Assembly (NCBI GenBank): GCA_003255025.1
Contig: QANY01005492.1
Location: 432,297 to 496,296 of the forward strand
Source of the DNA: Datisca glomerata
Taxonomy: Eukaryota; Streptophyta; Magnoliopsida; Cucurbitales; Datiscaceae
DNA length: 64,000 nucleotides
Direction: 5' to 3'
Shown: piece by piece, positions 37,860-47,067 of the stretch
Layout: every line of letters starts with the position of its first letter
Numbering within the stretch: position 1 is the stretch's first letter
Notes under the pieces: generated by a model
Told to the model about the DNA's origin: nothing
Seen by the model: the letters and a program-made list of their open reading frames with translations, nothing else
Databases searched by the model: none
Position numbers and translations under genes: made by a program

Positions 37860-38240
37860 TCCCACTCCCTCAGCTCACGGGTCACGAGCCTCCTCTCGCC
37901 TCTCCCTTTCCCTCAGCTTAGACCCTCTCCCTCTCCCTCAGCTCACGAGTCACGACGCCTCCTCTCGCCTCTCCCTTTCCCTCTCCCTCAGCTCATTATT
38001 CACGATGCCCTATCTCGCCTCTCCCTCTCCCTCAGCTCAGACCCTCTCCCTTTGCCTCAGCTCACGGGTCACAAGCCTCCTCTTGCCTATGCCTCTCCCT
38101 TAGCTCAGACCCTTTCCCTCTCCCCCAGTTCATGAGTCACGACACCTCCTCTCACCTCCCCCTCCCTCTCAACTCAAACCTTCTCCCTTAGAACACGAGT
38201 CACGATGCCTCCACTCCCTCTCCCTCTCACGATGCCAGAC
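37860..38240 (+). repeat. CT-rich minisatellite, unit about 50-70 bp, in the hAT-like leader
   Basis: Units contain 'ccctcagctcacgagtcacg' followed by 'cctcctctcgcctctccct', and some add 'cagctcagaccctctccctc'. About six degenerate copies are visible, with 'gtcacga' near 37,880, 37,949, 37,999 (as 'ttcacga'), 38,065 (as 'gtcacaa'), 38,133 and 38,198. Between repeats the sequence is plain CT-rich text that looks like the large array at the left of the window. Confidence 0.7.
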
Positions 38241-38475
38241 ACCTCATTCTTCATCTAGGTAAGATTGAGGGTTCCAACTCTACTGTGATTATTTCTATTG
38301 CTCTGTTCTTTTTCCAACTCTACTATGAGGATGTCTTTTTCTGGTATCTACATCTGATTTATAAAGGTAAATCTATTAAATGTGAAATTTGGTGGTTCTG
38401 TTGCTCTGTTCTTTTTCCAAATCTCATGTCTTTGCAGAATTGCAGGTTAGATCGCAGAGCAGAAATAGAGTTGAG

Positions 38476-38570
38476 TTTTAATGATCTTTGCATATTATTA
38501 TTGATTGTCTTTTAATGATGTTTGCATATTCTTATTGATTGTATTTTAATGATGTTTGCATATTCTATTG
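38476..38570. repeat. 34-bp tandem repeat, about 2.7 copies
   Basis: 'ttttaatgatgtttgcatat' plus 'tattgattgt' recurs with starts at 38,476, 38,510 and 38,544. It lies inside the hAT-like element. Confidence 0.85.
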
Positions 38571-38858
38571 GGTCATTGGTGTTACTGTATATATATTTAC
38601 ATTTATATATGTCAAACAGAAGTTGTGAATACAAGTTTGCACCTGTAAGTTCATTAAGTTTATCAGACATCCTTCTACTGAAATCATAATTGTGTACTAG
38701 TAGTGCTTAATGCTAAATGAAGTCTAAATTTAAAGTAGAATCGGTATAAAACTGTCCAATAACTACTCATCTATGTTGTATTTCTTTGTCCACCATATTA
38801 TGCTCATCATTGTGAAAAATGGTTGCTCATTTTTCACTTCGTTATTTGTAGAAAAAAA

Positions 38859-39012
38859 TTGTAAAGGGAAAGAAACTAAACTGATGACATTGTAATTTTG
38901 GTCAAACCTTCAAAAATTGAAAAGGGAAAGAAACTAAACTGATGACATTGTAGTTTTGGTCAAACCTTCATAAATTGAAAAGGGAAAGAAACTAAACTGA
39001 TGACATTGAAAT
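38859..39012. repeat. 58-bp tandem repeat, about 2.7 copies
   Basis: The unit contains 'aaagggaaagaaactaaact', 'gatgacattgta' and 'ttttggtcaaaccttca'. 'ctgatgacat' recurs at 38,881, 38,939 and 38,997, giving an exact 58-bp period. The copies are nearly identical, so the expansion is young compared with the surrounding element. Confidence 0.9.
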
Positions 39013-39895
39013 TTTCAATATTGTAATTTCCTTTCATTTTCCTAAACTTACAAACTTAATGAATTATGCTGATCTATGGTTGTGTAGTCATAAATCTTCA
39101 AACTTTCCAACACCAGGGAGAACTACATCACACAGAGATGTCTATTAGAACTCCGATAACTGTTGAAGCTCTTATATGTGCACAAAATTGGATTCTGTGC
39201 ATATTAATCTCAATGAGACATTACAAAAGATTGTGAAAATAGATGAGGGTAACTCATTTATATATTGTTATTTATATTTTTACATGCTTTTGAACTCATT
39301 ATCTTCATGTTTCTGAACTCATTGTCTTCATGTGAATAGAATGTATCAAGATGCAAGAGGAGGCTATCATTGCCATTGCATGATGTGATTGAAGACTAGA
39401 GATGGATGAACTTCTATGTTTTGTTGTGTTTGTGATTTACTTTTTTTTGGATATTTGAATATTGGATATTATTATTTGTATTTTGGAGTTTGAATATGTT
39501 TGAATGTTAGATATTAGTACTTTGAACTTTTGATATTTTTAAATGTTGGATATTATTACTTTAAAGTTTGGATATGTTTAGATATGTGGACCTCCGAGCC
39601 AAAATTTGTCTTTATTGTTAAATAATATATTTATTATAAAACAAGTATTTAGTCCGTTAAGTCTGTCCAAACCGACCGTTGATTCTCGGCTAGGTCGGTC
39701 TGGATTTTTTTAGGTTTATGGTTCGTTCGGTCCTCCATATATGAGGACCGTGATTTTCGATTTGGTATTATTTTCCTCCAAAAGTCTAATCAAACTGACC
39801 GTTGAACACCCTTATGCGGTGATATTGGCTGTACATTGATGAAGAGCCCTCACACTACAAAAGGCCGGTCTAAACTGCCAACTCCTACCAGACCT

Positions 39896-40856
39896 AAAAG
39901 AAGTGAATGTCATAGAAGTTGTTACTGATTGGAGGAAGCCCTACATAACCTACTTGATGGATGAAGTTTTTCCCACTGAACCCACGAACGCCATCAATAT
40001 CAAAGGAAGAAGCTTACACTTCTTTCTTTTAAGGGGAGAACTATTATAAAGGGGGATAGATGATCGCTCGCTCAAGTGCATTGGGCTCGAGGAATAATGC
40101 ACGATCATGGAAGAGGTGCACAGAGGTATTACTGCAAACGGGGTATCACTGGCCAACCATAGAGGCGGATTCAATGGAGTTCGCAAGAAAGTTTTATGTG
40201 TGCCAACTGTTAGGAAACATCATACACGCACCCTCAGTGCCTTTACACCCGGTAGAGGTCTCATGGTTATTTCATACTTGGGCCATTGACTTTATAGGCC
40301 CAATCTCACCTTCCTACAAGGGGAACATATGGAGCTTGGCTGCCATAGACTGTTTCACCAAGTGGGTGGAGGCGGGTAACATTAAAAACGCGGATCGGAG
40401 AACAAGTCCACAACTTCATCAAGGAAAACATAATTTGTAGATTTGGATCTCCCAGAAGGGTAATATCGGATAATGGCAGTACTTTCACAAGCAAGTTAGT
40501 GTCGAACTCTTATCATCTGCCAGGGTGGAACATGTACACACCTTGGAGACCTAGAAGTCTTGAAGGAAAGAAGAGACAGGACAAAGTAGAGCATTCAAGC
40601 ATACAAAAAATGCATGGGCCAGACGTATGAAGCCATTGTGAAACCCTTGACCTTCATCGTGGGGGACCTGGTGCTGAAGGAGGCTGAGTGTGGGATAAAA
40701 GGAGTAGAAACCAAGAAATTTGAGCCCACCTAGAAAGGGTCATATGAGATCTCCTCCTAAGCTGACAACGCGTACTATCGATTTGCTAACCCCCAAACGC
40801 ACCAAGTCATACCAACAAAGATCAAATTCAAGTACATTAAGAAGTACTATGCTTAG
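39896..40856 (+). pseudogene. Tat copy 1: integrase remnant
   Basis: It starts with linker text 'EVVTDWRKPYMTYLMDEV' (39,915-39,970). The zinc-binding region is in mixed frames: 'CTIMEEVHRGI', then 'GYHWPTIEADSMEFARKF' and 'VCQLLGN'. Its last Cys pair is partly lost (C-x2-C is not intact). The catalytic core reads 'WAIDFIGPISPSYKGN' with the first Asp near 40,289, then 'CFTKWVEAGN'. A shifted 'SPRRVISDNGSTFTSK' near 40,450-40,495 holds the second Asp. The Glu motif is missing between 40,500 and 40,600, where a deletion is likely. The C-terminal part gives 'FIVGDLVLKEAECGIKG' and 'TKIKFKYIKKYYA' and ends with TAG at 40,854-40,856. The enzyme would insert element DNA into chromosomes; this copy is dead. 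Confidence 0.82.
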
Positions 40857-41778
40857 AGTTGTAATTTTATTTCATTTTTTGTGAGATGATCCTAACTTAT
40901 AATTGGGTCATTGTCCTGAAACGCACTTAAGATATTTCAGCAAGTTTTGTTCCTGAAACACATGTAAAATGTTTCAGCAAAAATGGATAGGCTAACAAAG
41001 AAATGTATATAGATATTCAAATACTAATATAAACTTCATCTAGGCTTGCTCTATCAAAATTATGTCTAGTAAGGCGTCGTAACAACAAATTACTGAACCC
41101 CCTGGTGTCTAGGCAGAACTTACCCGTTGTTGCTATTCTCCCTAAAATGGAACTCGGCCGTTACAAATGATGTTCTTCATTTTTTTTTAAAAAGAGGAGG
41201 ATAAGGATGCGCTGAACTCAAAATACATAGTTGGTGTTAATTTCATTGTTGAAACCAACATAACTAGGAAAGTAGAACCTGACTATCATGACATATTTTA
41301 AATCATACAAATTTACGTTAATTATTGTTTTTCTTAGCAGAATGTGGCCACCGTAGTATAATTAAATATAATATAGAGATTCTCTTTGATTGATAACGCT
41401 CATGCTAAAGTCATATGTAAGGGCGACATAAAACTAAAAGTAGGAGTTCATGATAGTGAAGCATAATAAAAGTTTGAAGTATGAATAAATACATGTTGTT
41501 AGACAAAATAATAATATGCTCTTTTGTATTAATATGTTGCAGGTCTCTAAAGATACAAGGATACAAAAGTGATCATGCAAAAAAACTATGGCTCTAGGAA
41601 CAAGTTAGGGGCGACCTTGCCTGAGGTGTTGGGGTAACGCTCTAACACGGTGCAATGTCTGCAGATCACCCCTTGATGATGTTCACCACCACCTTTATGC
41701 TCGCCCGAATCATGTCTTGCTTCACGATCTCTGTCCCCAAGGATTCGACCTCATTGATCCTAAGCAATCATCTTTGAT
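40857..41778. other. Non-coding 3' region behind Tat copy 1
   Basis: AT-rich sequence without a recognisable protein. 'cctgaaacgcact' and 'cctgaaacacatg' start a 37-bp near-tandem duplication at 40,915-40,986. A stretch 'cgaacccc'-like text plus 'gaacttacccgttgttgct' (about 41,100) resembles Ty3 leader or 3'UTR DNA but I could not assign it. No polypurine tract followed by an LTR is clear, so the right end of copy 1 stays undefined. Confidence 0.5.
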
Positions 41779-41829
41779 TATAGATACCATATTTTGTCCT
41801 ACCCAATACTTTTAAAATACAACATTTTA
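41779..41829 (+). repeat. Extra copy of the first 51 bp of the Tat copy 2 LTR
   Basis: 'tatagataccatattttgtc' plus 'ctacccaatacttttaaaat' occurs here and again at 41,882, with one visible difference. The copies are 103 bp apart and separated by 'gcaagggccgagggtgaggt'-type sequence that is not in the 3' LTR. It is either a local duplication or the stub of another LTR of the same family. Confidence 0.8.
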
Positions 41830-42079
41830 ACCTCATGATAGCAAGGGCCGAGGGTGAGGTTGAGCCCCAACTCATTTAGATTATAGATACCATATTTTGT
41901 CCTACCTAATACTTTTAAAATACAACATTTTTTGGGCCCATATGCTAGTTTAAGACTATGTATATGATCTGAAAAATAGCACATAGACAAAAAACGAGAA
42001 AAGAATTGTCCAAGGACTAAACATATAAAAAAAGAGCTAAAGGACTAAAAATAAAAAAAAATGAAGCCATAAGCTTTCC

Positions 42080-42087
42080 TATAAATA
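42080..42087 (+). promoter_or_regulatory. TATA box in the 5' LTR
   Basis: 'tataaata' is preceded by CT-ending 'aagctttcc'. The same box is conserved in the 3' LTR at 55,827-55,834, which supports it as the element promoter. Confidence 0.65.
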
Positions 42088-42725
42088 GAGGGGAGGTCTT
42101 CACTTGAAAATAGGATTGGAGAAGGATAAAGAGAGGGGATTTTAGAGAGAGAAAGAGAGGTATTGAGGAAATAGGAGATATTTTTTAAAAGAGAGAGAAA
42201 GAGAGTCTTCATTTCTATTCATCTTTCATCTTCTCCTATTCTTTTTCTTAAGGTAGTTTAAATTTCTTACACTTTAGCTTACAATATATCTTGTTCATTA
42301 TTCTTCACCATCTCTCTTCTTGATACTCATGTAGTTGATATTTTTTATTTCCTTTTCCATACATAAGTTGTTTGTTCTTTCTTTATCATTTCTCCTACTC
42401 TTAATCTTAAGTTTTATATTCATGCATTATTGATTTCTCTACAAGTTTGATAATGAGATGTCTTTGTCATCAACTCAATCAATGAGGATGAGGATAAAAC
42501 TTTTGAGGGGTGTAAAATTAACTTAATGTGAATTAACCCTTTAATGGGTTGAAAGTGTACATTTGATGAAAAGATATCATATGATAACTTCTCATATATA
42601 AAAATACATAAAATAGAGAGTAAAACCTCTATACAAGATTTTGCAAATATTTAAGCTTTGAATTTTTTATGTTCTTACAAGTCTTTTCTCCTTATTTTAA
42701 AAAAATTTATTCATCATTTTTGTAA

Positions 42726-43010
42726 CACTTGTTTGAACTAGTTACCATCCATGATCATTCCTAGAAATGAAAAAAGAAAGTGAAAATGGTAATTAGTGAA
42801 ATAAGTAGTCCAAAATAAAAGGGTATATTTATATCTCAAACAAAAAATATTCTATTTTGAAAGTCTTATAGATTTTTCTTTAGTCGCACTTGTTTGAACT
42901 AGCTACCATCCATAATCATTCCTTTGCTATTTGATTAGTAATGAGGGAAGAAATGAAAAAATGGTAATTAGTAGACTATGTAGTCCAAAATAGTATACTC
43001 ACGTCAATTA
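42726..43010. repeat. 161-bp internal tandem duplication of the LTR
   Basis: 'cacttgtttgaactagttac' starts at 42,726 and, with one change, at 42,887. The following 'aaatggtaattagt' and 'gtagtccaaaata' phrases also repeat. The 3' LTR has the same duplication (about 56,467 and 56,629), so it arose before this copy inserted. Confidence 0.85.
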
Positions 43011-43088
43011 TGTATGAAATTAAATATTTTTCATAGATTAATTTATTTACACATAAAAGATTTATTATATTTATTTATGAAATAATTA

Positions 43089-43116
43089 TGTGTGTGTGTG
43101 TGTATATATATATATT
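43089..43116. repeat. (TG)n(TA)n microsatellite in the 5' LTR
   Basis: Seven TG units run into about six TA units. In the 3' LTR the same place (about 56,830) is where LTR similarity ends and pararetrovirus-like sequence begins. Confidence 0.9.
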
Positions 43117-44052
43117 TGAAAAAATGAAATTAAACAAAAAAATAGAGGGTGACATCAACATAGGGTGATTTCACCCTATATATATATATTTTATTTTATT
43201 TCTTTTTCCTTTTTTTGTTGTTTATTTTTTCATTTTTTTAGTAGATATTGTGGTTTATTTTAATTTATTTTGTTTATATATATTTTTTTACTTGTTTCAC
43301 ATATTGTTTCCTTATTTTCACCTTACATATATTTTTTAAATTTATCATATATTTTTATCATCTCTAACATTGTTTTCCATTATTCTTTTTTTTTTTTAAA
43401 GTTGTTAACTCTTCTTATTTATTTATGTATTATTGTTATATCGTCATGATTGTAATTTGAATATTGTTCATTCTTTTATCATCAGAATTAGCGTTCATAA
43501 ATTAAAACCATAAAAATTTGATTTAAATTTTGTTAATTTTATTATTTAGTTTTCACTAAAAAATTCTGATGACAGACTTTAGAATTTTCAGGATACCAAA
43601 TTTCTCGAACTATCAAGGTGAGAAGTTATTTTTGGGATATCGAGAGTAACTCTAATAATGCGTTGATTTTAAAATAATATATAAAAAACAAAAAATAAAT
43701 TTTCAATGGTTTATATACCACCCATTAAAGGTCGTTTATTTTGTTCATTTTTATGATGCAAAATATATGAAATGGGATATTCAAAAATGAATTTCTTTAA
43801 TCTTATTTTAAAATATAATTTGGATAGCATTTGGGTAAGCATTTTAACAATGGGTGTTGTGGGGTGCTAATACATTCCACACACACAAATGACTTCCGAA
43901 CCAACTTTGTGTCTTTGTAGAACAAAATTTTTATTTTAAAATTGGGAGACCAATCACACCCTAAAAATGATTGGTGGCAACTCCAAATTTATTTTTTTCA
44001 AAAATGATTTTTTTCAATCGCCGTTCCGCGTCGTAGGCACGTTGCGACAGCT

Positions 44053-44071
44053 TGGCAACTCCATTGGGGAC
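44053..44071 (+). other. Primer-binding site, tRNA-Arg type
   Basis: 'tggcaactccattggggac' lies three bases after the LTR end. It fits the complement of a plant tRNA-Arg 3' end (TGGCGACTCCGCTGGGGA) with about three changes. Tat/Ogre elements are known to use tRNA-Arg-like primers. Confidence 0.7.
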
Positions 44072-44784
44072 GCGATTGGTCTAACCATTTTTAGATCGAT
44101 AGAGAGTCAAGCCAAAATTTTTTCATATGCTATCCTTTTTGTGTAGTTCTTTGTTTGTTTATTTGATTCATTGTCTTACTTAGTCATGCTTGTAATTGTA
44201 TATAGTTCATTTTTTTACGAAGCATATTTCTTTACACAATTTCTAATTTCACACACATACACTAGTCCTGTAACCGGCCTTTCCCTTTAGGATTAGCGAT
44301 AATAAGTAGTGAAATGCCTTCGTGGAACTATGGTTCCGGTGCAGGCTCATGAAAGTTCTCACTCAGGTCGACCCTTTCGGGATACCATTTGGAGGCCCTT
44401 GTTACTCCGTTCGGATAATAGTGCGGACAACCTGAGAGCCTCTTAATATATTTGAGAGCTCAACCACACATTCATTTTGTTCTTAGAGCCCATCTCATGA
44501 CCAATGTTTGATAGAAATAGAGATTCTGCTTAGATATGGTAGCATGATTAATTTTGTTCATGTATATATGTCCTACGGTCTTTAAGCATTTCTTTTCTTC
44601 CCCCATTGTTTCACTTCCACTTCGTGTTTCTTTTTTGCATACGTGCATCATGCTGCGTAATAGGGATTGCAAAAAAGTATTCAATTCATTCATATTTTAG
44701 AGACCACGACTTCCACTCCGAGTATGATAGAAGATTAAGTTATAGTAGCCCAATGATCAAAGGAAACTCATAAACGAAAAAGGA
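44072..44784 (+). other. Untranslated leader of Tat copy 2
   Basis: Non-coding stretch between primer site and ORF1. It is AT-rich with a GC-richer block at 44,270-44,450 ('gtaaccggcctttccctt', 'ggtcgaccctttcggga'). Short frames here have no similarity that I recognise. Confidence 0.6.
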
Positions 44785-46737
44785 GATTGTCTGAAAAAGG
44801 AGGATGTTGTTGTTCTACCATCAATCACTAAGATAAAAATATCACACACTGAATTGGAGAGGTTGAAGAACATATGGGAGAATTTCTCACCAGAGCAGAA
44901 AAATTTATTTGTCGGTAAATATGGTCACATCGCTTATCTTATGTATATTGCAGTGAACACTCCCGTTCTTGAGGATTTAATGCATTTTTGGGACCCTCTG
45001 TATAGATGTTTCACCTTTGGAACAATTGATATTACTCCTACAATTGAAGAATATCAAGCCCTACTGAACGTCCCGCTGCAAAACATGGATGAAGTTTATA
45101 ATTATGACAAAAAGCTCACATTGAAGAGAGATTTATCCAACCTCTTGGGTACTATCCATGCATCTGAGATTGAGAAAAGGTTGAAAGTTAAAGGGGGAAT
45201 GAGTGTGTGCCGTTGGATTACCTCCTAGATCTCACCCAAAATGTCTTGAAGGAAGATAAAGGTATGGCTCTTTATGTTGTTTGTATTTATGGCACCATGT
45301 TATTTTTAAAGATTCAGGGTTATGTGGATGATAAAGTGATAAAAATGTTCCTGCAAGTTGAACATGGTGTTAACCCTGTTATCTCAATTCTCGCTGAGAC
45401 TTTTCATTCCTTAAATCAGATCCGAGTGTTTGGAAAAGGGAAGTTCATCAGCTCTCCATCTCTTTTATGTATTTGGATTCTTAGCCATCTAAGATGCCCA
45501 CCAGCTTTTAAATGTCCTCAAGCTAATTTTTCAAGTCCATGGATGAAGACGAGAATTCCCGTTGTAGAATTTGGAACGGCCAAATGGAACACGCAGTTTC
45601 CCACAAAAGGGGTGTGGCTCTCACACCTATCAAAGTTGAAAGATGAGGATGTTACTAGAAAGCCCATTGGATGCCGTCGACATTGATGATCTATAGATGT
45701 GGCGACTTTCAATGGGTCCTTCTCCCAAGACCCTGGGGTTGTACTAGTTATGCTCCACTAATGGTGCTCCGTCAATTATACATGAGACAGTTTGTCCTTG
45801 CCACGCACGCATTGAAGGATATTGAGATCAGTTATGATTCTCAAGATGTTGAACAAAAATTACAGTAGCTAATTGAAGCTTGGAAAATAACGAGAATGGT
45901 GCAAAATGAGAATAACCACATGAACACCACATAGGAGTATGAAGCGTGGCTTGAGAATAGAGGCAAAGTAACTATTGCCTTACCAGTTGAGGATTTACAA
46001 TCATACAAGTTACCAAAAGCTCATCAGGAGATTGTTAAAAAGGAGGAGAGGGATGAGTTATATGAGGAGCGTCAAAAGCATTTAGCTCTCTTGACAGAAA
46101 ACATGCATCTAACAGTCAAGGAAAATTTGTCAAAGATTTGAGAAACAAGATTAAGGATCAAGAATATCGGAAGCGAAAAAACTTAGAGTTGGGAACTGAC
46201 ACTCGCAAACTGAACAACAAAATTAGAAATATGGCAGAGGACAGTGAGAATTTGCGAGGGGGTAATCTATGAAAAAGAGGATCGAATCATAAAGCTTGAA
46301 AGGAAAAATAAGCTTGTACAAAAGGTTTTAGAAGGGGTGAAGGAGGCTGTCGATAAGAAGAATGCATACATCGTTGAGTTAGAAGAATAATATGACTCAT
46401 TACGACGAATCGCTGATAATTTGTAAGTAGATTTGGGAATAAAAAAGTTAGGAAGAACGAGTCACTAAATGATATTGAAGAACTATTAAAAGTGATTATG
46501 AGTCTTGAGCACCAAGTTAGAGCTTATAAGAATGTGACAGAGAAATTGGCAAGAAACAATTATGCTAGTGTCGAAGCACTAAGATATGATTACCAATTGC
46601 TGCAACAAGAGCACGACTTGATTCGACAACGATGTGGGTATGCTGTGGAATGGCTTAAAGGCGTGGCTGTGAGAGCGAGCAATTTGGCAGAACAAGCATT
46701 ATGTTTTGAGAAAAAGTATTTTGCCCATCCATCCTAA
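44785..46737 (+). pseudogene. Tat/Ogre ORF1 pseudogene (DUF7745/plant-mobile-domain-like, then coiled coil)
   Basis: An open frame from about 44,790 gives 'ELERLKNIWENFSPEQ', then 'LMHFWDPLYRCFTFGTIDIT' and 'PTIEEYQALL'. This pattern is known from the ORF1-type proteins of plant Ty3 elements (DUF7745, related to plant mobile domain). It continues after a frameshift near 45,215 ('MALYVVCIYGTMLF') and another near 45,680 ('CGDFQWVLLPRPWG', 'SYAPLMVLRQ'). A Lys/Glu-rich part at 45,990-46,140 and a separate frame at 46,492-46,734 ('QQEHDLIRQRCGYAVEWLKG') look like a coiled-coil tail. Stops occur at 45,226, 45,866 and 46,138, among others. The function of ORF1 in these elements is unknown. The non-coding 330 bp that follow separate it from gag. 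Confidence 0.72.
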
Positions 46738-47067
46738 TGGAGAGAACTTGTCTAGGTTTTTTAAAGAAATCAACAGAGATTTGGGTCATTTTGTATAAAC
46801 TCGTATTGCAGAGTAGTGTAGTTGACTTCTATATACTCAAATGTAGTAGATGACTCTACTAATTGAATGAAATTGAGTACTTTTGGACTTTCACTTTGTG
46901 CAGTATCATTTCTCATGCATAAATTTACTTTCATTTTTATTATTAATTTTTCTTTTTCATTAGCAAAATCTACATTCTCATTGTTTTATTCTTTTTATTA
47001 AGAAAACTTTTCAAAGATAGTCCGTCAACTCCGAAATCCCTATTAAACGTGAGCTCAAGTTAGGTTC
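46738..47067. other. Non-coding spacer between ORF1 and gag
   Basis: AT-rich spacer with no recognisable coding similarity or obvious repeat. The gag ATG follows at 47,068. Confidence 0.55.

Larger units (their letters stand above)
37570..39815 (+). mobile_element. Non-autonomous hAT-like element inserted in Tat copy 1
   Basis: The ends are inverted: 'taggggtgttta' at 37,570 against 'tgaacaccctta' at 39,804-39,815 (its complement is 'taagggtgttca'). The flanks, 'tgtggtgc' (37,562-37,569) and 'tgcggtga' (39,816-39,823), look like an 8-bp target-site duplication with two later changes, and 8 bp is the hAT size. 'cggtcc' and 'gaccg' words cluster near both ends. Inside are a TATA-like run, a CT-rich leader with a minisatellite and a donor-like 'ctag|gtaaga' at about 38,256. 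That layout matches the leader of an Ac-like element. No transposase sequence is present, so it probably derives from an autonomous element by internal deletion. Confidence 0.72.
34419..41778 (+). mobile_element. Decayed Tat-type Ty3/gypsy retrotransposon (copy 1), split by a hAT-like insertion
   Basis: Remnants appear in the order expected for a Ty3/gypsy element: a gag/protease tail, RT, RNase H, a second RNase H tail, then (after the 37,570-39,815 insertion) the RNase H-integrase linker and integrase. Each part carries many stops and frameshifts. No 5' LTR or gag start is present, because the left end is joined to the truncated hAT. No clear 3' LTR is visible before the next Tat element begins near 41.8 kb. 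The polyprotein text around the RT and the second RNase H tail points to the Tat clade. The left border is set where hAT similarity stops and is approximate. Confidence 0.8.
41882..44049 (+). repeat. 5' LTR of Tat copy 2
   Basis: The start matches the 3' LTR start at 55,632 ('ta' here, 'tg' there) and similarity runs over about 1.2 kb. The part after about 43,120 has no partner because the 3' LTR is cut short. The right end is placed at '...gcgaca' just before the primer site, giving about 2.17 kb. It contains a TATA box, a 161-bp internal duplication and a (TG)n(TA)n microsatellite. Confidence 0.85.

Noticed and set aside
41600..41770. Possible host exon around 'gtctgcagatcaccccttgatgatg'
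   Set aside because: No open frame of useful length and it lies between two Tat elements; more likely 3'UTR or LTR debris.
42100..42240. Purine-rich 'gagagagaaagagag' tract as a separate repeat related to the CT array
   Set aside because: It is short, present equally in both LTRs (also near 55,890-55,950) and is simply the LTR leader downstream of the TATA box.
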